64,000 bases of DNA. It comes from an uncultured Lachnospiraceae bacterium. GTDB taxonomy: Bacteria; Bacillota; Clostridia; Lachnospirales; Lachnospiraceae. The notes under the pieces are model-generated. The model did no database searches. It had not been told where the DNA came from and was given only the letters and a program-made list of their open reading frames with translations. Each line of letters opens with the position of its first letter. Position 1 is the first letter of the stretch. Made by a program: the position numbers and the translations under genes. Of this stretch, positions 1 to 8,684 are shown piece by piece. Where the stretch lies: positions 147,647-211,646 of the forward strand of contig CAKRWT010000001.1 in NCBI GenBank assembly GCA_934418125.1, written 5' to 3'.

Positions 1-350
1 GCCATATTAAAAAAAGTCTTCTCCGGGAAATCTGCCTGTGTCAATGACATACTCCGGCTGCTTCCAAGCACCATCTGTTCTACTGGTTGTATCTGTTCCA
101 GGCAGGCAAGTTTCATTTTCCGTTCACTGCCATCTATTTCTTTTGCAATGGCAAGTCCGTTTTCTAACTGAATACGCGCCATATCGTTATATGTCAGTCT
201 GACGGAATAAAAGGAATCCACATACCAGTCCATCCCTAGCATTATCGCTACCAGTAACACACAAAACACAAGGATATGCAGTCCTGTCTTTCGCACGCTT
301 CTTTTCTCAGCTACATCTGTCTCTATGATTGAATTGGTCACTACATCCAT
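1..350 (-). CDS. Membrane-anchored SGNH-like surface protein, N-terminal part (cut by window edge)
   Basis: Only the first 116 codons are inside the window. Translation from the ATG at 348-350 gives a short polar start, one hydrophobic segment at about residues 23-41 (signal anchor, so the rest would be outside the membrane), and LGSSR at residues 95-99. That Gly-Ser-Ser-Arg block is typical of SGNH-fold and DltD/AlgX-like proteins that often sit in polysaccharide clusters. An AAGGA lies 11 bases upstream of the start. It is the last gene visible in the long minus-strand series. Esterase or acyltransferase activity cannot be judged because the catalytic Asp/His region is missing. The family is a suggestion; that it is a real gene is fairly secure. 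Confidence 0.6.
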   Translation of the reverse strand, partial: MDVVTNSIIETDVAEKRSVRKTGLHILVFCVLLVAIMLGMDWYVDSFYSVRLTYNDMARIQLENGLAIAKEIDGSERKMKLACLEQIQPVEQMVLGSSRSMSLTQADFPEKTFFNM

Positions 351-432
351 ACTTCACTTCATCCTTACCCTCTTGGGCAACTCTTTTCCATAAAATAATC
401 CGAGTTTATTTTAATTGTTTTTGAATAGGGTG

Positions 433-2070
433 TCAACAAACCCGTGATTCCAGTGTCATTCCCACCAAAAGGGGCAATCCCATAAAGATGCCATACGTGT
501 AACGGAATTCCGAACATACCGGTGTGGCCAGAAGCAGGGACAGAAACAACATCACATAAGGTAAATACGGCAGCACACTCTTTTTCCGGTACATGCCATA
601 CGCCATGCAGGCAAGCATCAGCCAGGTGGTCAGCCCCAGGCTCCAGACTTTGTTATAGAAATCTTCAAATTTTAACAGAAAATCATCTGCCCACAATCCG
701 AAATCATAACTGAATACTTTTCTCTCCGTAGTCAGTCCAAAGGGATTTTCTGCCATGCGGTACTGCTCGTAAATAGGTTCATTGATGTCAAAGCACCAGT
801 AGCCGTAAGTCTGCCGGATTTCCGCATCCAGATATTGTTTCGGGTTACGAAGACCAACCGCCAGCCATATTTTGAAATACTGCCACTTATTGGCGGCAAT
901 CACTTCCTGGTTGCCTTCTGCCCGGATTTCATTCTTGATAATGTCAAAGTAATAAGGATTATAATATGCCGCCGTATTCTCCATCGGCATCACATAGTTC
1001 AGCCATTCCAGTTCTTCCCCGGTTATGGTGCCGCCATTTAAGTAGGCACTGAGTATATGCTGGGTAGGCATGGTAAGTCCCTCTATCGTATCCGGCTGTT
1101 CTACCTGTAGGGCATTTAACACCGGTCCATGATAAATCAGATAGCAGCCAAGCACTATTACCGTACTTAATAGAATCTTTTTCCAGTTCTTATGGATTAC
1201 TCCTGCAATAACAGCAAACAGGGCTGTTCCGGCAAAGACAAGTATCCCGTTGCTGCGAAGGACACACACAAGGAAGCCGGTCACGGACATGCCCAGATAA
1301 CTTTTCACTGTATCTTTCCTGCCTGCCAGGAAGCGATAAATCTCCCGTACATACAAAGTCAGTGCTGCTGCAAAAAGTACGTCTTTTCCCATGCAGATAG
1401 CATATAGCCCATTCATGGGAAGGAAGCCATAGAACATCAGTCCCAGTGCGAGGATTCCCCAGTTTACGCCTTTCCTGTAGAAATCATACAGTACCAATCC
1501 GTACACTGCGGCAATGATTACCATCTGTGCCAGGGTAAAAGCAGCTACTGCCCCGGTATAGGTTCCAAAAATACGAAAGCCCAGCATAAAAAAGCATTTG
1601 ATTATCATGGTATGGAAATAAGGATGGTGATTGGAGCCTGCCACCCAGCCACATACCTGTTCCAGCTGCCACACACTGTCATTGCTAATCCAGCCCGGAA
1701 AATACAACAGGAAATAAGGCAGCCAGCCAAGGAAACAAACCAGTGCCAGTATTCCGTACACATACTTCTTTCCTGCTCTTGCCTGCACCCTGCGCTGTCT
1801 CTTTTCCCTGGCAGCTTCCGCATTCTTTCTTACGTTCCACTTATCTAACAGCCAGAACAATACGGTCAGTACCAGAAAGGCAGCCAGCCACCAGCCCACA
1901 ATACGCCCCAATACGCGTATGCCGCTCTGTTCCAGTGCCTTATCCCAGTCTCCCAACACGATAAACAGCGCATATAAGAGACCAAAAACGGCTTTTATCA
2001 CAATCTGTGTTCTGTTTCCCAGTACCTCTGTTATTTTCTTCTGCATCTGTTTTTCCACGTCGTTCCTCAT
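433..2070 (-). CDS. Multi-pass membrane protein of the DUF6020 type, probable GT-C-like glycosyltransferase
   Basis: A 545-residue protein with about ten or more membrane segments. After two N-terminal helices it carries FPGWISNDSVWQL, an acidic Asp in the first outside loop, then HHPYFHT and CMGKD. The same landmarks occur in the protein at 18419-20278 (YPGFFVYDAQEEYL, HHPLAH, CSAKD), so the two are paralogues. Both also share a YW-containing segment after a GLR.P..YL stretch in the C-terminal half. This pattern fits DUF6020 membrane proteins, thought to be polyprenyl-phosphate-sugar-dependent transferases, but no reaction is established. It lies 15 bases after a GT4 gene in the same orientation. 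A periplasm-side glycosyl or substituent transferase is the likeliest role. Confidence 0.7.
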   Translation of the reverse strand: MRNDVEKQMQKKITEVLGNRTQIVIKAVFGLLYALFIVLGDWDKALEQSGIRVLGRIVGWWLAAFLVLTVLFWLLDKWNVRKNAEAAREKRQRRVQARAGKKYVYGILALVCFLGWLPYFLLYFPGWISNDSVWQLEQVCGWVAGSNHHPYFHTMIIKCFFMLGFRIFGTYTGAVAAFTLAQMVIIAAVYGLVLYDFYRKGVNWGILALGLMFYGFLPMNGLYAICMGKDVLFAAALTLYVREIYRFLAGRKDTVKSYLGMSVTGFLVCVLRSNGILVFAGTALFAVIAGVIHKNWKKILLSTVIVLGCYLIYHGPVLNALQVEQPDTIEGLTMPTQHILSAYLNGGTITGEELEWLNYVMPMENTAAYYNPYYFDIIKNEIRAEGNQEVIAANKWQYFKIWLAVGLRNPKQYLDAEIRQTYGYWCFDINEPIYEQYRMAENPFGLTTERKVFSYDFGLWADDFLLKFEDFYNKVWSLGLTTWLMLACMAYGMYRKKSVLPYLPYVMLFLSLLLATPVCSEFRYTYGIFMGLPLLVGMTLESRVC

Positions 2071-2085
2071 TCCTGTGAAAGGCTT

Positions 2086-3192
2086 TTATCTTTCTGCCCA
2101 CTCCCGAATCTGCTGCACATATCTGTCCTTGGAATACATGGCAGCCCGTTCTACTGCCATCTTCCGGTAGTACTCCATCTCTTCTTTCTTTTCCAACAGT
2201 GCAATCACCCGTTTTGCCACGTTTTCTTCTTCTGCACTGATATGCTTCTCGTCCATGTCCGGATTCTTATCCATATTGGGAACCAGAATCCCGTATTTAT
2301 CCTCCAGAATCTCCCGCGGTCCGGTCATACAGTCCGTTGCCACTGCCGGGATTCCAAGGGACATCGCTTCCACCAGCGCATTGGGGAAGCCTTCATAATA
2401 GGAGGTCAGCAAATACAACTCACTTTTTTTCAGGTAGGGATACGGATTCTTCTTCAGACCGGTAAAATACACATCATCCCCGATTCCCAGCCTGTATGCC
2501 AGATTCCGGTATTCCTCGAATTCACCCTTTCCGATAATCATCAGATGGGTATCCGGCAATGCTTCATGGACTCTGGCAAATATTTTTAACAGATGCCAGA
2601 AGCCTTTTACCACATCTTCCCTTCCCATGGATACCAGAATCCGTCCTTTTTCCCAGGGAATATCGACCTCTTCCTGTTCTGCCAGTCTGGTAACCTCCTG
2701 AATATCAAAAGGATTTGGCAGGGTATCTGCATGGCTGCATTTATATTTTTCCTCTATTTCCTTATGTATGGTTTCCGAGCAGCAGATTAGCCGGTCTGAA
2801 TGTTTACAGAACATTCTTATCTGCCTTGGATTTCCCATATCCATATAGCTTCTGATGCCCAGCCATTTCTGTGCCTTCCCGCCGGAAAAGATATTGGCAA
2901 TGTTGGCAGTGGGACCAAAGCTGTAGGCAATATCAATATTCTCCCTTGTCTTTAACTGGTACAGCCGATAGCCTCTTTTCAGCACATTGATGACCTTACC
3001 AAGCTTATCCGGTCTGCTTGGCAGATGCAAATCCACTACCGGAATCCCCTTGATATCGTATGCTACATTCCTGGAATCAAAAATAACTATCTGCACGTCA
3101 AAATAAGGCTGCAATAATCTCGCTGTCGTAGCACATACCTTTTCCAGTCCCCCCTGATGCAGGGATGGTACAATCAATAACATTTTCTTCAT
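2086..3192 (-). CDS. GT4-family glycosyltransferase
   Basis: A 368-residue cytoplasmic transferase of the GT-B fold. The N-terminal domain has the glycine loop GGLEKV at residues 14-19. The C-terminal domain has the GT4 signature EGFPNALVEAMSLG at 267-280 with the two glutamates (E267, E275) that contact the nucleotide sugar. Length and layout are usual for GT4. Its ATG overlaps the TGA of the preceding GT4 gene by four bases (ATGA), so the two are translationally coupled. It should add one sugar to the lipid-linked oligosaccharide made by the pglC/pglA module upstream. Donor and acceptor cannot be read from sequence. Confidence 0.88.
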   Translation of the reverse strand: MKKMLLIVPSLHQGGLEKVCATTARLLQPYFDVQIVIFDSRNVAYDIKGIPVVDLHLPSRPDKLGKVINVLKRGYRLYQLKTRENIDIAYSFGPTANIANIFSGGKAQKWLGIRSYMDMGNPRQIRMFCKHSDRLICCSETIHKEIEEKYKCSHADTLPNPFDIQEVTRLAEQEEVDIPWEKGRILVSMGREDVVKGFWHLLKIFARVHEALPDTHLMIIGKGEFEEYRNLAYRLGIGDDVYFTGLKKNPYPYLKKSELYLLTSYYEGFPNALVEAMSLGIPAVATDCMTGPREILEDKYGILVPNMDKNPDMDEKHISAEEENVAKRVIALLEKKEEMEYYRKMAVERAAMYSKDRYVQQIREWAER

Positions 3193-4346
3193 AGTCCTGA
3201 AAGGTCTCCCTTTTCATAAAAATCAACATAGCCTGCTGCCTGTGTCGCCACATCAAAGCCTGCCTGCCGCATGGTCTGATACATATCCTGGCGGTCATAG
3301 GCTGCCTGTGTGACAATCTCTTTTGCCCAGGTTTCCGGTGCCTGCCCTATACTCAGATAAGTTACCAAATCGGTTGCTTTTGCTTCCCGTGTAATGGTAT
3401 CCGATACAAAGCACTTGAGTCCGGCTGCCTGTGCCTCTACCAACACGCCCGGCAGTCCTTCAAAAAAGGACGGTAACAGGAACACATCAAACGCCTGGTA
3501 ATACTTCTGCGGTTCCCGCTGGTTCCCCAGAAACCGCACTTTATCCGCTATGCCAAGGCTCTCACACTGTTTCTCTATCGCTTCTTTATCCGGTCCGTCC
3601 CCTAAGAGCAGCAATACCGCATCCTCCCGCAGCTTGCAGACCTGTTCAAAAACAGCAATCAGATACGGATGGTTTTTCTGATAATTAAATCGTCCCACAT
3701 GTCCCAGCACCAGCTTGTTCTGTAGCTGCAACTGCTCCCGCATCTGTTTCCTAAGTTGTGGGTTATAGGTAAATTTCACGGCATCGATAGCATTGTGGAT
3801 AATCTTTACTTTGCCTGCCTCCATCACATCTTTTCCGAAGACATCTTCTCCTGCCAGCCGGGAACAGGCAAAACAATAGTCTGCCTTCTTTGCCAGATTC
3901 CGGCGGAAAAACCGGGTAGCCATTCCCTTTAAGCCCTTCTCCACACCGGCGTTTCTGGAATGTGCCACCGTTACCGGCACTCCCTGCTCCTTCGCAATGG
4001 GAAGGTAGATTCCGGCAGTACTGGTCATGTGTCCCTGCACCACCCGGAATTCATGGTGTTCCTGAAAGAAGGCTTCTACCGCCTTACGGTAAGTTCCATA
4101 ATTATATACTTTAAATTTGGGAAGTACATAGATATGCCCGCCCATTTTCTTAATTTCTTCATCATAAAATTCCGGTTTTCTGACACTCACATCATCACCG
4201 GCTTCTTTCACTGCACTGCTATGCACCAGGAAGTCAAACTGTATTTTCTCCCGGTCCATCTGCCTGTATAAATCCATAATGCGGCTTTCTGCACCGCCAA
4301 GACCTACTCCGCCAAGTACATGCAATACCCGGATTACCTCTGCCAT
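3189..4346 (-). CDS. GT4-family glycosyltransferase (EpsF/CapM-like)
   Basis: A 385-residue GT-B enzyme. The N-terminus has GVGLGGAESRIMDLYR (residues 14-28), the usual donor-domain loop. Further on are GRFNYQKNH at 218-226 and EGLPGVLVEA at 296-305. This arrangement resembles the EpsF/CapM group in exopolysaccharide loci. The start is the ATG at 4346, with TAAGGAGAG just upstream. It overlaps the next GT4 gene by four bases and follows the formyltransferase by 17 bases. The sugar specificity is unknown. Confidence 0.88.
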   Translation of the reverse strand: MAEVIRVLHVLGGVGLGGAESRIMDLYRQMDREKIQFDFLVHSSAVKEAGDDVSVRKPEFYDEEIKKMGGHIYVLPKFKVYNYGTYRKAVEAFFQEHHEFRVVQGHMTSTAGIYLPIAKEQGVPVTVAHSRNAGVEKGLKGMATRFFRRNLAKKADYCFACSRLAGEDVFGKDVMEAGKVKIIHNAIDAVKFTYNPQLRKQMREQLQLQNKLVLGHVGRFNYQKNHPYLIAVFEQVCKLREDAVLLLLGDGPDKEAIEKQCESLGIADKVRFLGNQREPQKYYQAFDVFLLPSFFEGLPGVLVEAQAAGLKCFVSDTITREAKATDLVTYLSIGQAPETWAKEIVTQAAYDRQDMYQTMRQAGFDVATQAAGYVDFYEKGDLSGL

Positions 4347-4363
4347 AACTTCTCTCCTTATTC

Positions 4364-5284
4364 TTATGAAAGAATATCCCCTACCTGAATCGGATGGGCA
4401 GACTCATAACTGTCTATCAGCAGGGAACCATCTATCGTCCGGATAACCGGCTTTTCATCGAAAATGTCAATGACTTCTCCCGGTGCATAAGCGGAAAAAT
4501 CTATCATTTCATCAAAGGGATGGGCTTTCCAGATGGTCACTTTCTCTTCGCCAATCATGGCAAACGCTCCCGGAAAAGGTGCTGCAACGCCACGAACCAG
4601 ATTATAAATATCGCGGGTTCTGGCATGGAAATCAATCTTGCCGTCCACTGCCGTCCGTTTGTTGTACCAGGAATCAAAATCCTTCGATTCGGTACGAATC
4701 ACAATGTTATCCTCCTGATAAGCCTTTAACAGCTTGCGAATCAGATTCTTGGAGCAAATCATATTCTTATACTGGGCTGTCCGGATGTCATCGTGAGGGG
4801 TAATTGAGAACATCTCGGTTGCAAACACGTTAGGACTGTCTGCGTTTTCATCATACCGGAACAGATTCAGATTAAACCGGCTGTCTCCCAGAATAATCGA
4901 CCAGTTTAAAGGAGAACGTCCCCTTCCAAAAGGCAGGTAACCGCAGTTGCCATGAAAGCCATACACACCATAACGGAAACAGTCTAATACGGATTTCGGC
5001 ACCAGTCTCTGCCAGCCCATGGAAATACCGATATCAAATTCATTTTCTTTCATAAAGTTCTGTGTCTTTTCATCTGTCAGAAAATAACTGTCTGCCTCAT
5101 GAACCGGAATCCCATAACGTTCTGTCAGTACCGACAATCCCTTATAACCGGACACCTGATTCTTCTTCGTTACTTCCGGGCTGATGGTAATAACCAAATC
5201 CACCGGGCAAATCTGCTCGTGGATAAAACTTACAATATTTTCCGAAGTATCTTTTACTCCAAAAACAACTACTTTATATCTCAT
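4364..5284 (-). CDS. Sugar-nucleotide N-formyltransferase-like protein
   Basis: A 306-residue protein with the formyltransferase fold of Met-tRNA formyltransferase and ArnA/VioF-type sugar enzymes. It has a GFHG motif (His111), RGRSPLNW at 121-128, and an acidic YDENAD stretch at 144-149. The family uses N10-formyl-tetrahydrofolate to formylate a 4-amino sugar nucleotide. Genes for 4-amino sugars (pglF/pglE and a WecE-type aminotransferase) lie upstream in the same operon and could supply the substrate. The Asn that normally sits two residues before the His (N-x-H) is Gly here (G-F-H). Activity is therefore uncertain, or this is a divergent subgroup. The start has GCAGGAGAG upstream. Confidence 0.72.
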   Translation of the reverse strand: MRYKVVVFGVKDTSENIVSFIHEQICPVDLVITISPEVTKKNQVSGYKGLSVLTERYGIPVHEADSYFLTDEKTQNFMKENEFDIGISMGWQRLVPKSVLDCFRYGVYGFHGNCGYLPFGRGRSPLNWSIILGDSRFNLNLFRYDENADSPNVFATEMFSITPHDDIRTAQYKNMICSKNLIRKLLKAYQEDNIVIRTESKDFDSWYNKRTAVDGKIDFHARTRDIYNLVRGVAAPFPGAFAMIGEEKVTIWKAHPFDEMIDFSAYAPGEVIDIFDEKPVIRTIDGSLLIDSYESAHPIQVGDILS

Positions 5285-5311
5285 CGTTTCTCTCCTGCTC
5301 TGTCTCTATGA

Positions 5312-5375
5312 TGTAATTACGAAACGGTTCCTTAGGAAGCGAGTCCTGGATGGTTATTCGCCTTGCACACCCATC
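5312..5375 (+). repeat. Truncated copy of the 199-bp inverted-repeat element
   Basis: Between the formyltransferase start and the GT10-like stop codon, the left end GTAATTACGAAAC (5313-5325) is followed directly by a block matching the right inner part of the element at 47888-48086. The compared stretches are GCGAGTCCTGGATGGTTATT here and GCGTGTCCGAGATGGTTATT there, and then TTGCACACCC here against TTGCACATCC there. About 130 internal bases are missing. It looks like an internally deleted relic of the same mobile or structural repeat, in the same orientation. Confidence 0.55.
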
Positions 5376-6296
5376 TTAGTTACATAAATAATGCTCATAC
5401 AGATAATCCTGCATATTCCGGTACTCCTGCACCCGCTCATAATTCTCCAGTACCGCCGGCAGCTTCTCTTCATAGGTCTGTCTGTTACACTGCTTTAAGG
5501 CTTCCTTCGCCAGCTCCAAATCCGGTTTTTCCAATAGAATCATACCATCTGTGTTGAAAAACTCCGAAATTTTTCTGGCTCCTACATAGATAGGAATGGT
5601 CTGGGATGCCAGACAACTGGTCAGCCGCTCTGAAAAATAGTAATCCGAAATATCATTCTCTATGATAAAGGAGAATCGGTATCTGTCCAGCGTTTCATCC
5701 ACGCTCTTTACATAGTCTCCTCCGTCAAATCTTCCATAAGTATCTGCCAGTCTCTCTACCTTACACATCTTTGCCAATGCCAGTCGGAAACGATGCAGCT
5801 CACACATAACCTTATCGGAACTTAGAATCGACACATCCCTGTCCTTTTTCTCCGACAAGCCGGTTTTCATCTCCTGGTTCCAGATGCCTGCCGCAATGGG
5901 ATAGAATCTCGCATTCTCCACGGCATTTAATATCTGTTCATCATAAGTAAAGATATATTTAAATTCCTTTTCCAGTCCCTTATGCTTACGAAACACCTCA
6001 TAGTCCTGTGGCACGATGATTCTTGATTCCGTCAGCATGCCATATTTTACCAGAGGTTTTCCCAAAGTTTTCGGCATGGATTCCGGTCCATAGAAATGGG
6101 TGTCCAGTCCATAATTGTACCGGTCCCAGAAGAAATACTTTCCTTCATGCCCAAAAGGGGCATGCTGACTATGCCTGTTTTTGATAAAATAGGTTTCTAG
6201 CAGCTGCCCCTCCTGGTTATATATGTTAGGCATTGTATTGGTAATATAATACTCTTTGGAAATCTGTATCCGGTAACTGCCAAGCTTAAATTCCAT
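5376..6296 (-). CDS. GT10-like (alpha-fucosyltransferase family) glycosyltransferase
   Basis: A 306-residue protein. Residues 208-240 carry FSFIIEND, DYYFSERL and IPIYVGA. This is the family 10 core: the conserved Phe/Glu-Asn block, the Tyr-Phe-(T/S)-Glu-(K/R)-Leu donor-binding block, and the P.Y.GA strand. The family transfers L-fucose from GDP-fucose. Complete gmd and fcl genes for GDP-L-fucose lie at the other end of this locus, which supports the call. The ATG has GTTGGGGAGAG upstream. The N-terminal acceptor domain is unremarkable. The donor could also be another GDP- or dTDP-deoxysugar. Confidence 0.7.
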   Translation of the reverse strand: MEFKLGSYRIQISKEYYITNTMPNIYNQEGQLLETYFIKNRHSQHAPFGHEGKYFFWDRYNYGLDTHFYGPESMPKTLGKPLVKYGMLTESRIIVPQDYEVFRKHKGLEKEFKYIFTYDEQILNAVENARFYPIAAGIWNQEMKTGLSEKKDRDVSILSSDKVMCELHRFRLALAKMCKVERLADTYGRFDGGDYVKSVDETLDRYRFSFIIENDISDYYFSERLTSCLASQTIPIYVGARKISEFFNTDGMILLEKPDLELAKEALKQCNRQTYEEKLPAVLENYERVQEYRNMQDYLYEHYLCN

Positions 6297-6314
6297 CTTC
6301 TCTCCCCAACGTGA

Positions 6315-7292
6315 TTACTTTAAGTATTCTTTGTACCAGTCAATTGCAATGGCGATTCCTTTTTCAAAATCATATTCCGGATTGTAGCCAAGTAACTCTC
6401 TTGCCTTGCTGATGTCTGCATTGGAATCCCTTACATCACCTTTTCGGTTAGGTCCGTGGATAGGCTCTACATCCTTTCCCAATGCCTCACACAGATATTT
6501 GTAAATATCATTTAAGAATAATCTTCCACCTGCACCAATGTTGAATGCCTGTCCTGCTGCCTCACTGGATGCCTGGCAGGCGCGCATATTGGCTTCAATG
6601 ACATTATCGATATAGGTAAAGTCCCTGGACTGCATACCATCTCCATTAATGGTCGGTACTTCTCCATGCAGAAGCTGCTTGATAAACTTAGGGATTACGG
6701 CAGCATACATTCCATTCGGGTCCTGTCTGCGTCCGAATACGTTAAAATAACGGAGTCCGTAAGTGTCCAGTCCGTAAAGTTCCTTATACAGACGCCCATA
6801 CTCTTCATCTACCTTTTTTGTCAATGCATATGGGGAAATTACCTTTCCTTCCTGCCCTTCCTTCTTCGGCAGGGTTGTTGAATCTCCGTATACGGATGAG
6901 CTGGAGGCATAGACAAATTTCCTGACTCCGTTCTGTCTGGAAGCTTCCATCATATTTAATGTACCGCGGATATTGATTTCTTCATAGAGTAACGGCATCT
7001 CGATACTTCTTGGCACACTGCCCCAGGCTGCTTCATTCATGACATAATCCACACCTTTTGTTGCCTCCAGACAGGTATCCAGGTTGCGGATATCCCCTTT
7101 GATAAAGGTAAATCTCTCATTCTCAGTCAGGTGTTCGATATTCTCATATTTGCCGGTAGATAAATCATCCAGACAGCGCACGGTATATCCGAGTCCAATC
7201 AACGCTTCACAAATATTGGAACCGATAAATCCGGCACCACCGCTTACTAAGAATACACTGTCCTTGTCAAACACAATATCCTGATAACCCAT
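6315..7292 (-). CDS. wbpP: UDP-HexNAc C4-epimerase (WbpP/TviC-like SDR)
   Basis: An extended short-chain dehydrogenase of 325 residues. It has the NAD loop GGAGFIGSN near residue 18, a GSVPRS segment typical of WbpP/TviC-like epimerases, SSSSVYG, and the catalytic pair Y155-x3-K159 (YALTK). WbpP/TviC interconverts UDP-GlcNAc and UDP-GalNAc, or the corresponding uronates. The dehydrogenase at 8672-9988 is its usual partner, so together they should make UDP-GalNAc uronic acid. I chose the ATG at 7290-7292, which has GAGGA nine bases upstream. A longer frame begins with GTG at 7307 but has no ribosome site. Confidence 0.8.
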   Translation of the reverse strand: MGYQDIVFDKDSVFLVSGGAGFIGSNICEALIGLGYTVRCLDDLSTGKYENIEHLTENERFTFIKGDIRNLDTCLEATKGVDYVMNEAAWGSVPRSIEMPLLYEEINIRGTLNMMEASRQNGVRKFVYASSSSVYGDSTTLPKKEGQEGKVISPYALTKKVDEEYGRLYKELYGLDTYGLRYFNVFGRRQDPNGMYAAVIPKFIKQLLHGEVPTINGDGMQSRDFTYIDNVIEANMRACQASSEAAGQAFNIGAGGRLFLNDIYKYLCEALGKDVEPIHGPNRKGDVRDSNADISKARELLGYNPEYDFEKGIAIAIDWYKEYLK

Positions 7293-7316
7293 TTCTTTCT
7301 TCCTCACTTTTCATCG

Positions 7317-8684
7317 TTAGTTTCTGACTGTTATCCATTCTCTTAGCAATAAAAAGAATGCTATATAAAACAAGGCAAACCCATATATCATATACCTTGA
7401 CAGGCACATGATAGTCAGGGAACAGGCACATACATTTGCTACAATAAACAAAAGTGCCACGCCCATAAGAATTGCACTGTCCTTATTTTTCCTCTTTACA
7501 CAAATCCCTATGCCAAATGCCACTGCTGCTGCATACAATAGCAGGGCAATCCAGTTAATCACCGGATGCACCACTGCAATACTGCGGATAAATCCATAAC
7601 TGCATAACAACATATAATCATACAGCCACTGTCCGAAACACCGGGGAAGCAGCTTCTTTAACATGGCTCCTGCCATTTCATCTGACATGCTGCTTTGCTG
7701 GTAGTAATCTACCTGCCCCAGTCCAAAATAATATGCAGATAAATCTGCCTCCAATATCTGGAATTTCAAGGTATCGTGATATTCTTCCAGATGGCTGATT
7801 CGCTCTGTATAGGTATCCCCCGCATAACGGTAATTGGCTCCAATCTGGTCTGCCTCCTCATAGAAACGGTCAAAAAATTCCCTTTCCAGACTTCCTTGGG
7901 CAAACACTTCGCCGTCCTCTTTATCGCTGGCATACATAATATTGGTAAGCGTGTTTACCTTACCATATGTATTCCCCATAAAATAGCCGGATACGCCATA
8001 GTTATACACATGTACCGTCAATGTCCGGAGTGCAAACACTGCAAGTACCACCAGAACCGGCACAAACAGGGTGCGGAACCTTCTGCCTTCTATTATTTTC
8101 CAGGCAAGAACCAACATCCATATCAGAATGGTTGTCATCATCTGTCCTCTGGTCAAAGACAGCAGGAACGCCAACACCAGACTTAAAATTCCGTCCTTTC
8201 GCGTTCCTTCCCAGATAGTTCTTAATAAAAAATACAGAAAAAACTGAAACAGTGGAATACACAGGGCTTCACTCATCACCGAATTCTCCAGAAAGATATG
8301 CAAAGCAGATACATACCGTGTCATCAGATGAGGTGCCAGCTGCAGGGCTACTATCACCAGTTCTTCCCATACTTTCAGTTGAAAATGCTTGGTAAGATAT
8401 TCTGACAGGACAAAAATACCACAGGCAGCCAGTATATTCTGTACCACCGCCACCATGGTCAGATAACCATTCCCGGAAAAGAGACGGAAAAATGCCAAAA
8501 ATAAAGGATACAGCGGCTCTCTGTGAATGTGCATCGTAATGTACTGCTCGGAATCGTTGTAGACTCCCACCCCATACCGGGCAAACATTCCCAGAAAGAA
8601 CGCCAATAATCCTGCCAGAATCCAAAAGGAACTATTTTTCCAGCAAACCGCTTTGTTGCTTTTTGTCACTGTTACAGTCTCCAA
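7317..8684 (-). CDS. Multi-pass membrane protein, probable GT-C-type glycosyltransferase
   Basis: A 455-residue protein dominated by hydrophobic helices. In the first outside loop it has YNDSEQYITMHIHREPLYP. An Asp followed by a His/Arg-x-Pro-x-Tyr-Pro stretch at this point is typical of GT-C-fold membrane proteins that use polyprenyl-phosphate sugars. It appears to begin with TTG at 8684, because AGAGGA sits eight bases upstream and no ATG is nearby. The start overlaps the dehydrogenase stop by 13 bases. No family-specific function can be assigned. Confidence 0.6.
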   Translation of the reverse strand: METVTVTKSNKAVCWKNSSFWILAGLLAFFLGMFARYGVGVYNDSEQYITMHIHREPLYPLFLAFFRLFSGNGYLTMVAVVQNILAACGIFVLSEYLTKHFQLKVWEELVIVALQLAPHLMTRYVSALHIFLENSVMSEALCIPLFQFFLYFLLRTIWEGTRKDGILSLVLAFLLSLTRGQMMTTILIWMLVLAWKIIEGRRFRTLFVPVLVVLAVFALRTLTVHVYNYGVSGYFMGNTYGKVNTLTNIMYASDKEDGEVFAQGSLEREFFDRFYEEADQIGANYRYAGDTYTERISHLEEYHDTLKFQILEADLSAYYFGLGQVDYYQQSSMSDEMAGAMLKKLLPRCFGQWLYDYMLLCSYGFIRSIAVVHPVINWIALLLYAAAVAFGIGICVKRKNKDSAILMGVALLFIVANVCACSLTIMCLSRYMIYGFALFYIAFFLLLREWITVRN

